Part shown: positions 42,780-50,544 of the stretch, one piece after another
Layout of the letters: each line of letters starts with the position of its first letter
How positions within the stretch are numbered: the first letter of the stretch is position 1
Assembly: GCF_900110575.1 (NCBI RefSeq)
Contig: NZ_FOEF01000014.1
Span: 177,712 to 241,711, forward strand
From: Amycolatopsis saalfeldensis
GTDB lineage: Bacteria > Actinomycetota > Actinomycetes > Mycobacteriales > Pseudonocardiaceae
DNA length: 64,000 nt
Reading direction: 5' to 3'
Made by a program: the position numbers and the translations under genes
The notes under the pieces: model-generated
Told to the model about the DNA's origin: nothing
The model's input: the letters and a program-made list of their open reading frames with translations, nothing else
The model's database searches: none

Positions 42780-43823
42780 ATGATTTCGAATCCCACGCCC
42801 CAAAGGGCATTGCGCGGGCACATGCCGAAGCGTCCTACGCCACGCGCGGCCACGACCGGGGAGCACCACGCCCAGCTCGCCGGGCGGCTCACGCTTCGGG
42901 ACCGATGGTTGGCCCGGATGCTCTACGAGCACAAGGTTCTCACCACCCAGCAGATCGTTGAACTCTGCTACCCGACCATGCGCGCGGCCAACCACAGGAT
43001 GCTCGACCTGTTCAAGTGGCGCGTCGTCGACCGCTTCCAGCCGTTCGTCACCTCCGGCACCGCCCCGATGCACTACGTGCTCGACATCGCAGGCTCAGTC
43101 GCCCTGGCCTACGAGGACGGCCTCGATCCCAAGCAACTCGGCTACCGCCACGAAGACGCCATCGGCATCGCACACTCGCTGCGCCTGGCGCACACCGTTG
43201 GCATCAACGGGTTCTTCACCGCCCTCGTTGCGCTCAGCCAACGGCCCGGCGCACGCGGACGGCTGACCGCGTGGTGGTCCGAACTGCGCTGCGGCCGGCT
43301 CTTCGGAGACATGGTCCGCCCCGACGCCTACGGCCGCTGGCGCGAAGACGGGCACCAGATCGAGTTCTTCTTGGAATTCGACTTCGGCACCGAGGACCTC
43401 GGCAAGCTCGGCCGAAAGCTCCACGGCTACGAAAAGCTCGCCACCGAAACAGGAATCACCACGCCCGTTCTTCTTTGGCTGCCCACCAACCGTCGCGAGA
43501 CCACCGCACGTCGGGCGCTCGCTGACGCGCTGTCCCAACTGGACCGCCCAGGGCTGGTGCCGGTGGCCACCAGCGCCGCGGACGTCGCGGGCGTGGGCGG
43601 AGAGAACAACCCCGCAGTTGGCCGGTGGCTCCCGGTCTCCGGCCCGTCATCGCGACGGCCCGGCCGTTTGCGACTCGTCGAGCTCGCCCAGCTCTGGCCC
43701 CACGTCGACCCGCCTGCCGCTGCGCCGTCCTCGACGTCGCTCCCGGTCCAGCAGGCGCCAGCGGAACTCGCAGCGCCGGACCCGATCCCGCCATCACCGC
43801 CCACCAGCCGTTTCCGGAGGTGA
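42780..43823 (+). CDS. Replication-relaxation family protein
   Basis: 347 residues. An N-terminal winged-helix-like region (LTLRDRWLARMLYEHKVLTT, QQIVELCYPTMRAANHRML) is followed by FLEFDFGTEDLGKLGRKLHG, the usual core of the family. A Pro-rich tail ends the protein. ATG at 42780 chosen because GGGAGGT lies 9 nt upstream; the frame itself opens earlier. The family is encoded beside TraG genes in actinobacterial plasmids and ICEs and is thought to act in plasmid replication or DNA processing, and may substitute for or assist the relaxase. Confidence 0.75.
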   Translation: MISNPTPQRALRGHMPKRPTPRAATTGEHHAQLAGRLTLRDRWLARMLYEHKVLTTQQIVELCYPTMRAANHRMLDLFKWRVVDRFQPFVTSGTAPMHYVLDIAGSVALAYEDGLDPKQLGYRHEDAIGIAHSLRLAHTVGINGFFTALVALSQRPGARGRLTAWWSELRCGRLFGDMVRPDAYGRWREDGHQIEFFLEFDFGTEDLGKLGRKLHGYEKLATETGITTPVLLWLPTNRRETTARRALADALSQLDRPGLVPVATSAADVAGVGGENNPAVGRWLPVSGPSSRRPGRLRLVELAQLWPHVDPPAAAPSSTSLPVQQAPAELAAPDPIPPSPPTSRFRR

Positions 43824-43827
43824 CCCC

Positions 43828-44784
43828 ATGAAGATCGCCATCGCCGCTGTCGCGGCCATCATCGCCATCCCCATGCTGATCGGCGGTATCGGGCAGGCCG
43901 TCGTCAAGGCCCTCTTCGGTAGCAGCAGCACCCAGCCTAGCCAGGAAGCACTCGCCGACATTCCCGGCAATTACCTCGCCCACTACCAGCAAGCCGTGAC
44001 CGTGTGCCCCGGCCTGGACTGGTCGATCCTCGCAGCCATCGGCAAGATCGAAACCAACCACGGCCGATCGACCCTGCCAGGCGTCTCCAGCGGAGAAAAT
44101 TTCGCTGGCGCAGGTGGGCCCATGCAGTTCCTACAGTCCACATTCGACGGTGTGACAGCTCGACACTCGTTGCCAGCAGGCGGATCTACACCGCCATCCC
44201 GATACAACCCACATGACGCTATCTACGCCGCGGCGTACTACCTCTGCGACTCTGGGGCACCAAAGGACATTCGCAAAGCGATCTTCGCGTACAACCACGC
44301 CGACTGGTACGTCAACGACGTTCTTGCGCAGGCGAAGAAATACGGCGATGCCATGGTCGGTACCGGCGACTGCAACAAGATCCAGGCTCCGAACCCCGCT
44401 GCCATCATGGCCATCAACTTCGCTTGCGGGCAACTCGGACTGCCCTACCAGTGGGGTGGGAACGGGCCGTCCAGCGGAGACAAGGGTTTCGACTGCTCAG
44501 GCTTGACCATGGCAGCCTACAACGCTGCCGGCATCGCATTGCCCCGGACGGCCCAGACGCAATACAACGCCGGCCCGCTGGTGTCAACCGGGGAGCCGCT
44601 GCTGCCCGGAGACCTTGTCTTCTACGGCACACCGGGCAACGTCCATCACGTCGGCTTGTATATCGGGGCCGGAAAGATGGTGCACGCGCCCGATTTTGGA
44701 CAGCCGATTCAGACCAGCGGGTACCACTGGGGCGGCGATGACTATCTCGCGGCCAGTCGACCAGTTGCCGATTCTCGCGTCTAA
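43828..44784 (+). CDS. Lytic transglycosylase fused to NlpC/P60 peptidase (VirB1-like)
   Basis: 318 residues. A signal anchor (IAIAAVAAIIAIPMLIGGIG) precedes a lysozyme-like domain with the catalytic Glu in AAIGKIETNHG and the GGPMQFLQSTF block. The C-terminal NlpC/P60 domain has catalytic Cys in KGFDCSGLTM and His in VHHVGLYIG. Cuts glycan strands and stem peptides to open the wall for the conjugation channel. GGAGG before the ATG, 4 bp after the previous stop. Last gene of the transfer operon. Confidence 0.9.
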   Translation: MKIAIAAVAAIIAIPMLIGGIGQAVVKALFGSSSTQPSQEALADIPGNYLAHYQQAVTVCPGLDWSILAAIGKIETNHGRSTLPGVSSGENFAGAGGPMQFLQSTFDGVTARHSLPAGGSTPPSRYNPHDAIYAAAYYLCDSGAPKDIRKAIFAYNHADWYVNDVLAQAKKYGDAMVGTGDCNKIQAPNPAAIMAINFACGQLGLPYQWGGNGPSSGDKGFDCSGLTMAAYNAAGIALPRTAQTQYNAGPLVSTGEPLLPGDLVFYGTPGNVHHVGLYIGAGKMVHAPDFGQPIQTSGYHWGGDDYLAASRPVADSRV

Positions 44785-44812
44785 TTTGGACAGGTCTTGG
44801 TGGAAGCTGCGG

Positions 44813-45094
44813 TCACGAATCGTCGCTGCTGTCTCCTGCGAGCAGCTTGTACATGTTGCCGCGCGGCATGCCGACTTCCTTGGATATCCGCAGTCGCGGA
44901 ATACCCGCGGCATCGGCGGCGAGAATGGCTTCGCGACGGTTGTCTCTAGCCTTGCGTTGCTTCGCGAGCAGGTCAGTGACCTTCTTCTCTAGTTCCTCCT
45001 GCTGGGCGCGAGCGGCGCGGAGCTTCTCCTTGACGTCTTCGACCTCGGCCCGCACGACACGAAGCCGAAGGACCTCCTCGGGATCCTCGCTCAT
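44813..45094 (-). CDS. Small coiled-coil/HTH protein
   Basis: 93 residues. Residues 1-55 form a charged coiled coil (EVEDVKEKLRAARAQQEELE...), and residues 58-88 a likely helix-turn-helix (REAILAADAAGIPRLRISKEVGM, PRGNMYKLL). GAGAGG precedes the ATG at 45094. Convergent with the transfer operon. Upstream lies a pair of identical 11-bp repeats that may be its own operator. Confidence 0.65.
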   Translation of the reverse strand: MSEDPEEVLRLRVVRAEVEDVKEKLRAARAQQEELEKKVTDLLAKQRKARDNRREAILAADAAGIPRLRISKEVGMPRGNMYKLLAGDSSDDS

Positions 45095-45155
45095 CGGGAA
45101 GCCTCTCTTTCCGGGCGTTGTCCTGGCCGTGCACAACTAACGATCGAGATCCCTG

Positions 45156-45179
45156 CATGTCTATCACACATGTCTATCA
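45156..45179. repeat. Direct repeat CATGTCTATCA upstream of the small HTH gene
   Basis: CATGTCTATCA occurs at 45156-45166 and again at 45169-45179, 13 bp apart, about 60 bp before the start of the HTH gene. The core CATGTCTAT recurs inside a dyad at 63748-63756. The repeat probably binds a regulator, perhaps the neighbouring HTH protein. Confidence 0.5.
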
Positions 45180-45208
45180 GTCCCCCCGCTACGACACCTG
45201 CGGGTGCG

Positions 45209-45248
45209 CGGCGGGTCACCTCGGGGAACCGACCGAGGTGACCCGCCG
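45209..45248 (-). terminator. Strong hairpin after the DprA/metallopeptidase operon
   Basis: CGGCGGGTCACCTCGG (45209-45224) pairs perfectly over 16 bp with 45233-45248 across an 8-nt loop. It lies 30 bp past the stop of the metallopeptidase gene. No T-run follows, as is usual for actinomycete terminators. Confidence 0.75.
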
Positions 45249-45278
45249 TCTGTTGACGCGCGTGACGACGCCCGGTCG

Positions 45279-46067
45279 CTAAACGGCCGCTCCGGGCAGG
45301 CGGCAGTCCCCTAGCCAGCAATGACGGCCAACCTCGGCGAGTTCGAGCTGACGCTGGCGCCAGTCGGGCATCCACAGGTTCATGCGCCGTTGCCAAGCGG
45401 CCCCATGGGCCCGACCGCCCGGCCTGGTCGCGTGGGCCTGCTCGTGCACGAGCACGTACTCGGCGAGATGCACGGGCAGGCCGAATACCGCCCAGTGCAG
45501 AGCGGTGATGTGCTTCGGCTCGCCGCGGTACAGCCCCCAACGATGCCTGCCGAGGTCGCGTACCTCGTACCGAAGGCCCCCGATGCGGCCGTCCTGCTCG
45601 TACTGGCGTCCCTCGCGCTTTACCCAGTCGAGACCAACCTGTCGGTACCAACCGATGATCGCCTGGCGAACTTGCTCCGGTCGTTGCGCACGCGCGTACA
45701 GGATCCGGTCCGCCGTCGCAGCTGGCAGTTGCTCGATGCCTGCGGGCGGGGTGGCAACGAGTTGGAGCTGATACCGCTGTCCCAGCAGATCGAACTCGTC
45801 GCCATTGACGAGCTCTTTGACCGGGTGGTCGGGCGCCAGGCGTACGGCTAGGTCGACCTTCTCGGTGATCCAACGGCGTCGGCTTCGGACGAAACGCACG
45901 ATCTGCTCCGGGTCCGCCAACGGCGGGACCAAGACAGCGACGGCACCGCCGGGCTTGACCTCGATGCCGACGCGGCGGCGCCGTGGACGGACTGCCACGT
46001 CGACTTGCCACTCATCAGGGAGCTGGAGAGTGGCCAAAGCCGTCTGATAGCGGTCAGGACTATTCAT
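45279..46067 (-). CDS. YgjP-type zinc metallopeptidase (DUF45 family)
   Basis: 262 residues. The zinc site is LVHEQAHATRPGGRAHGAAW near residues 205-225 (HExxH plus a downstream His), preceded by the family's WYRQVGLDWVKREGRQYEQD helix. Members are often found beside restriction or DNA-processing genes; substrate unknown. ATG at 46067 overlaps the stop of dprA (ATGA), so the two form an operon ended by the hairpin at 45209-45248. Cytoplasmic. Confidence 0.8.
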   Translation of the reverse strand: MNSPDRYQTALATLQLPDEWQVDVAVRPRRRRVGIEVKPGGAVAVLVPPLADPEQIVRFVRSRRRWITEKVDLAVRLAPDHPVKELVNGDEFDLLGQRYQLQLVATPPAGIEQLPAATADRILYARAQRPEQVRQAIIGWYRQVGLDWVKREGRQYEQDGRIGGLRYEVRDLGRHRWGLYRGEPKHITALHWAVFGLPVHLAEYVLVHEQAHATRPGGRAHGAAWQRRMNLWMPDWRQRQLELAEVGRHCWLGDCRLPGAAV

Positions 46068-46942
46068 CGCAGTCCCTCCTGGTAGTTGATGTGCTCTACG
46101 GAGTTGGCCACCGTGGCAGCGCCGGTCCGCAGGAGCTCGTTGACGCCCTTCGACGGGGCGGAGTGGATCGGGCCAGGGACTCCGTAGACCCGCCGCCCGA
46201 GCTCGCCAGCGGCTCGGGCGACGGTAAGGGCGCCGCTGCGCTGGCCGGCTTCGGTGATCACGGTCGCTGCGGAGAGGGCAGCCAGCAGCCGGCACCGGGC
46301 GTGGAACCGGATGCGGGCTGGCGGCGTGCCGATCGGGTACTCACTGACCAGCAAGCCGCCCTGCTCGATCACTGTCTGATAGAGCCGTGCGTGCTGGTGC
46401 GGATGGGCCAGGTCGACACCATTGGCGAGCACGACGATCGTCCGGCCGTCAGCGGCCAGTGCGCCGCGGTGCGCCTCCTCGTCCACACCGAGGCCGCCGC
46501 CGCTGACGACAGTCACCCCGACGTGGGCGAGCTCGTAGCTGAGATCGGCGGCGACTGTGTTTCCGTATGCCGAGGAGGCACGTGCGCCCGTGACCGTGAC
46601 GGCAAGGCTGGTGAGTTCGGCCAACGAGCCGCTGCCGCGCACCCAAAGCGCGAGCGGGACGCCGAGGCGGGCCAGACCGGTCAGCCGTCCGAGCGGCCAG
46701 TCGTCCCCTTCGGGGGTGAGCAGGTGCGCCGTGCCACTATCGAGGGCTCGCAGGTCGTCATCGATCCGGGCTTCGGGCCGCGTGATCTCGCTGAGTACGG
46801 CGGCGGGGGCGGTGCCGTGTCGGATCTGCGCGACGGCGTCGACCGGCCCGTGGACGGCGACGAAGTGGTGAATGGCGGCTGCGGGCGGTTCGGCCGCGTG
46901 CAGAAGAAACAGCCGGGCGCGCAGTTCGTCATGTGAAGGCAT
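46064..46942 (-). CDS. dprA: DprA-like DNA-processing protein
   Basis: 292 residues. The Rossmann-like DprA core is seen in LAVTVTGARASSAYG, VTVVSGGGLGVDEEAHRGAL, VVLANGVDLAHPHQHARLY, LLVSEYPIGTPPARIRF and VITEAGQRSGALTVARAAGE. DprA loads RecA on incoming single-stranded DNA, a useful function for a conjugative element. Compared with chromosomal DprA the N-terminal SAM-like region is short. Coupled to the downstream metallopeptidase. Confidence 0.85.
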   Translation of the reverse strand: MPSHDELRARLFLLHAAEPPAAAIHHFVAVHGPVDAVAQIRHGTAPAAVLSEITRPEARIDDDLRALDSGTAHLLTPEGDDWPLGRLTGLARLGVPLALWVRGSGSLAELTSLAVTVTGARASSAYGNTVAADLSYELAHVGVTVVSGGGLGVDEEAHRGALAADGRTIVVLANGVDLAHPHQHARLYQTVIEQGGLLVSEYPIGTPPARIRFHARCRLLAALSAATVITEAGQRSGALTVARAAGELGRRVYGVPGPIHSAPSKGVNELLRTGAATVANSVEHINYQEGLR

Positions 46943-47013
46943 GGTTCAACTCCTCGATAGGTAGGGCTTGCTCAGGTCGATGGGTTTCGCGGGTGCGGTT
47001 GGCGCTGGTCCGG

Positions 47014-47814
47014 CTAGGGCTCGGTGCGGTCGTGCAGCGGGATGGGCAGGCTGTGCCCGATCAGCTCGCGCCAGCGAGAATCGCTGGTGTGCAGGTGAGC
47101 ACCGGAAGCCATGAACCACTTGCCGGGCGGTGCGTCTGCCGGGCGCGCGACGTAGCGGCCGTATTGGAACAGCAGGTAGACGCCCGGAGCGGCATCCGAG
47201 GGCTCGGAGATCCGAGCGAACGCGGGCAGCGCCCGCTCGTCCCCGACGCCAAGGATCGTCACGTGGCGGACGTGGGATGACAGGCCCTTGTTGGGGCAGT
47301 GGATCGGGCCGGTCAGGATCTGCGCGCGCAGTCCTTTCCGGACGACCGGGACCTCGATGACGCCGTCCCCTATTTCGGGAATCTGGTCGAGTTCCGTGAT
47401 GCCCCATGGTGTCTCGGTGTAGGCATCCAGAAGCCGGTAGGCCGGGACGTAATTCGTTCCATGGCGCACGGTCGCTTTGGCCTCGGCGGGCAGCCGGGTC
47501 AGCACCGTCTCGCGCAAGCGACGCGTCCAATCGTGCGCGTCGCTGGTGTGCCAGTCGATCGTGCCGCTGGTCTGGTACTCGTAGCACTCCAGCAGGCACA
47601 GCGCGGCGATCGGATGCAGTGCACGGTCAGTCACCGTCGCGACGTAGTCCGGCGGCTTGCTGTCCTCCTGATCGACTTCGCGGTGGGGGCGGTGTTGCTG
47701 AAGCAGCATCTGGCCGACGGGGGTGAGATCGTCGAAGACGCCGATGATGCCGAATTGCAGGCCGGCGTTGACGAGTCCGTCGATGTGCGCAGGGCGTAAG
47801 TCGAACCGAGACAT
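47014..47814 (-). CDS. Hypothetical protein
   Basis: 266 residues, soluble, mixed alpha/beta, two cysteines in LCLLECYEY. No motif or family recognised. ATG at 47814 with GAAGGGAT upstream. Lies 71 bp before dprA on the same strand and may share its transcript. Confidence 0.6.
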   Translation of the reverse strand: MSRFDLRPAHIDGLVNAGLQFGIIGVFDDLTPVGQMLLQQHRPHREVDQEDSKPPDYVATVTDRALHPIAALCLLECYEYQTSGTIDWHTSDAHDWTRRLRETVLTRLPAEAKATVRHGTNYVPAYRLLDAYTETPWGITELDQIPEIGDGVIEVPVVRKGLRAQILTGPIHCPNKGLSSHVRHVTILGVGDERALPAFARISEPSDAAPGVYLLFQYGRYVARPADAPPGKWFMASGAHLHTSDSRWRELIGHSLPIPLHDRTEP

Positions 47815-48125
47815 GGAGCTATCCCTTCAAGTAGACGGAGAATCGGTGAGTACTTCAGGCCGCTTCGCCGCGGCCTCGGCTGGCGATGAGCGCTTGCTGC
47901 ACGGCGGCAGGCGGGCGCTCTTGGCGCGATGGCTGACCGACGACGAGTTCCGATTGAATGTTTGACGCCGGGTCCCTGGTGACGATGCAAGTGGTTCGAG
48001 TCAGCTTGGCGTTTGAGAGAGGTTTAAGCCGACCAGATTTGTTGCCAGGTAATGATTTCCGGTCGTGTGCTGCTCGCGAAGCTGTGGCGCTGCGTTTGTG
48101 AGCAGCGGTCGGGCAGACTGTCGTC
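47815..48125. other. Gene-free divergent region
   Basis: About 311 bp between the minus-strand hypothetical gene and the cation-efflux-like gene. It must hold both promoters, but no convincing -35/-10 pair or repeat was seen. Confidence 0.4.
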
Positions 48126-48725
48126 GTGCAGAACATCGAGGACGCCGCCCGATCGCGGCTGCTGCAGCGTGGGTTCGCCCTGGAGTACGTCACCCTGGCC
48201 TGGAACGTGATTGGCATCGTCGTGCTGGCGATCACTGCGGTCACCGCGCGGTCGGTGGCGTTGGCTGGGTTCGGGCTGGACTCGTTAATTGAGATCGGTG
48301 CCTCGACGGTGGTGATCTGGGAGCTGTCGGGCACTGGCGAGGCCCGGCAGTGCCGGGCGCTGCGGCTGATCGGTATCGCCTTCGCGGGGCTGGCGGTCTA
48401 CTTGCTGGTGCAGTCCACGCTGATGCTGGCCATCGGCTATCACCCGCGGCCCAGCGTCGGCGGGATCGTGTGGTCGACGCTGACCGCGGTGGTGATGTTC
48501 GTCCTGGCGTTCGGCAAGGCCCGCACCGGTGCTGCGCTAAGCAATCCGGTGCTGCGCACAGAGGGCCGTGTCACCCTGGTCGACGGCATCCTTGCCGTGG
48601 CCGTGCTGGCCGGGCTGGTGGGCAACGCCGCGGCGGGCTGGTGGTGGGCCGACCCGGTCGCCGGGTACGTCCTGGTGTTCTATGCCGCCCGCGAGGCCCG
48701 CACAATCTTCGGTGGGCAGCAGTGA
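48126..48725 (+). CDS. Cation-diffusion-facilitator-like membrane protein
   Basis: 199 residues with about six membrane helices. GFGLDSLIEIGASTVVIWEL and GRVTLVDGILAVAVLAGLVG match transmembrane helices 2 and 5 of cation-diffusion facilitators, with acidic metal-site residues retained. The cytoplasmic C-terminal domain of full-length CDF proteins is absent. GTG start at 48126. Probably exports a divalent metal; first of a small resistance-type cluster. Confidence 0.7.
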   Translation: MQNIEDAARSRLLQRGFALEYVTLAWNVIGIVVLAITAVTARSVALAGFGLDSLIEIGASTVVIWELSGTGEARQCRALRLIGIAFAGLAVYLLVQSTLMLAIGYHPRPSVGGIVWSTLTAVVMFVLAFGKARTGAALSNPVLRTEGRVTLVDGILAVAVLAGLVGNAAAGWWWADPVAGYVLVFYAAREARTIFGGQQ

Positions 48726-48754
48726 GCGGGGCCTTCACGCTCATCGCGTTCGTC

Positions 48755-49123
48755 CTACCGCTGGGCGGGCCGGATGAACTCGCGTGCCGGAACCAGCAGC
48801 CCGGTCAGGGAGAGCACGATGAACACCACCTGGTGGATGTGGTCTTTGCCCGGCGGTAACCCGCCGACCAGGTGCGCCAGCCAGAACACCGGGTAGAACC
48901 AGAGCGCGAACCACGCCCACCGCTCGCGGCGGCGAAACGGAATCAGCGCGAGTAGCCCGCCGAACAGGCCCACCCCGATCGACGCCAGTCCGTCAGCGCG
49001 ATACAGCAGGCCATCAGTGCCCATCGGTACCACCGCCACGACCACGCCGAAGGCGAGGATACTGACGCTGACCACGAGCAGGCAGATCCAGCCGACTCTC
49101 ACCGATACGTCCGCGCGCCGCAT
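48755..49123 (-). CDS. Four-helix membrane protein
   Basis: 122 residues with four predicted membrane helices (ICLLVVSVSILAFGVVVAVV, GLASIGVGLFGGLLALIPF, FALWFYPVFWLAHLVGGL, VVFIVLSLTGLLVPA). No enzymatic motif. Opposite in direction to its neighbours in the metal/chromate cluster. Function unknown. Confidence 0.6.
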   Translation of the reverse strand: MRRADVSVRVGWICLLVVSVSILAFGVVVAVVPMGTDGLLYRADGLASIGVGLFGGLLALIPFRRRERWAWFALWFYPVFWLAHLVGGLPPGKDHIHQVVFIVLSLTGLLVPAREFIRPAQR

Positions 49124-49270
49124 CGGGAGAACCTACCGCTGATGTCACCGCCGAGCCCAGCCACGACGTTCGTGCGGTCCTGTTCCGGCGCACGTCCGTG
49201 ACGTCGGCACTCACGCGCATCGGCCCGTCCCGTAACGGGCGTGCTTGTAACTGCTGCTACATTCCGAGGC

Positions 49271-49822
49271 GTGACCAAGCAGGATGAACGGCCGCGCTGG
49301 CTGGTGTTGGTGGTGCGGGTCCCGGCCGAGCCGTCACGGCACCGGGTAGCGGTGTGGCGTGAACTGCGCCGGGCCGGGGCACTGTCGCTGGGCCAGGGCG
49401 CCTGGGTGGTGCCGGACGCTCCGGTCTTCGCCGACGGCGTGGCGCGGGTGATCGAACTCGCGCAGCGCGGCGAGGGCGAGGTGATGGTGCTCGACGCGGC
49501 CGGGCGGGCCGAGCCGGACGCCACCCGCCTGGAGGCGCTGTTCACCGCCGAGCGGACCGAGGAGTGGACCGAGTTCCTGGCCGACTGCGGCAAGTTCGAC
49601 GCCGAGATCGACAAGGAGATCCGGATCGGCAAGTTCACGATGGCCGAGCTCGAAGAGGAGGAGCAGAGCCTGGAACGGCTGCGCCGTTGGCACCGCGACA
49701 TCAAGGCCCGCGACGTGTTCGGCGCCCCGGCCGCCGCTGAGGCCGAGCAGCAGCTCAAGCACTGCACCGACCGGCTGGTCGACTACACCGACCGGGTTTT
49801 CCAAGCCCTGCACCAGATGTGA
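49271..49822 (+). CDS. ChrB N-terminal-domain protein
   Basis: 183 residues. The opening WLVLVVRVPAEPSRHRVAVW, RRAGALSLGQGAWVVPD and the later RLRRWHRDIKARDVF are the ChrB N-terminal domain. Full ChrB has a second C-terminal domain and regulates chromate efflux; here only the N-domain is present, as in the two-protein forms. GTG at 49271. No ChrA permease follows; a PAP2 protein and an MFS transporter do. Confidence 0.8.
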   Translation: MTKQDERPRWLVLVVRVPAEPSRHRVAVWRELRRAGALSLGQGAWVVPDAPVFADGVARVIELAQRGEGEVMVLDAAGRAEPDATRLEALFTAERTEEWTEFLADCGKFDAEIDKEIRIGKFTMAELEEEEQSLERLRRWHRDIKARDVFGAPAAAEAEQQLKHCTDRLVDYTDRVFQALHQM

Positions 49823-49853
49823 CCCCACCGAACACCGACAAGGACCATCGAGC

Positions 49854-50468
49854 ATGAACCCCGACACCCAGCTGTTCCTGGACATCAACGACTTGGCCCG
49901 CGCCACCCCGTGGCTGCACGGGATCGTGTCGGCGTATGCCGCCTACGGGATCGTTGTGTTCGCCGCGCTGATGCTCGCCGCCTGGTGGGCCGCGCGGCGG
50001 CGCGCGGACACGACCATGATGGCGGCGGCGTTGTGGGCGCCGGTGGGAATGTTCGCTGCGCTGGGGGTGAACCAGCCGATCGCCGCTCTCGTCGGCGAAC
50101 CCCGCCCGTACACGACGCTGCCGCACCTGCTGGTCCTGGCGCACTACAGCCACGATCCGTCGTTCCCCAGCGATCACGCGGTGATGGCCGGCGCCGTCGC
50201 AGCGGCCGTGTTCCTCGTGAACCGACGTCTGGGGCTGCTGGCCGTGCTCGCGGCGGTGGTGATGGCGTTCTCCCGCGTCTACATCGCCGCCCACTACCCC
50301 CAAGACGTCCTCGCCGGCCTCGTCGTCGGCGCCGCGGTCAGCCTGCTCGGATTCTGGCTGGTCCGTCGCCTGCTGGTCTGGCTGCTGACGCTCGCCGAAC
50401 GCACCCCGCTGCGCCCACTGCTCACCACTGCGCCACGGGTCCGCACCGGCGACACCATCCCAGCCTGA
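49854..50468 (+). CDS. PAP2-family membrane phosphatase
   Basis: 204 residues, about six membrane helices. Phosphatase motifs: GEPRPY (motif 1, with Ala where the first lysine is expected), PSFPSDHA (motif 2) and SRVYIAAHYPQDV (motif 3, catalytic His and Asp). Fits undecaprenyl-pyrophosphate phosphatases of the BcrC type, which act outside the membrane. The lysine loss may lower activity. 31 bp after the ChrB-like gene. Confidence 0.8.
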   Translation: MNPDTQLFLDINDLARATPWLHGIVSAYAAYGIVVFAALMLAAWWAARRRADTTMMAAALWAPVGMFAALGVNQPIAALVGEPRPYTTLPHLLVLAHYSHDPSFPSDHAVMAGAVAAAVFLVNRRLGLLAVLAAVVMAFSRVYIAAHYPQDVLAGLVVGAAVSLLGFWLVRRLLVWLLTLAERTPLRPLLTTAPRVRTGDTIPA

Positions 50469-50544
50469 CCTGATGGCCCGCGCGGATTACCCGACGACGG
50501 AACGAGGACACCACGGTGAGCGCTGAACCGCCCGGGACACCACC

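Noticed and set aside
49854..50468. Lipid A or PgpB-type role for the PAP2 protein
   Set aside because: The host is a Gram-positive actinomycete and the motifs fit undecaprenyl-pyrophosphate phosphatases better; the altered first motif precludes a firmer call.
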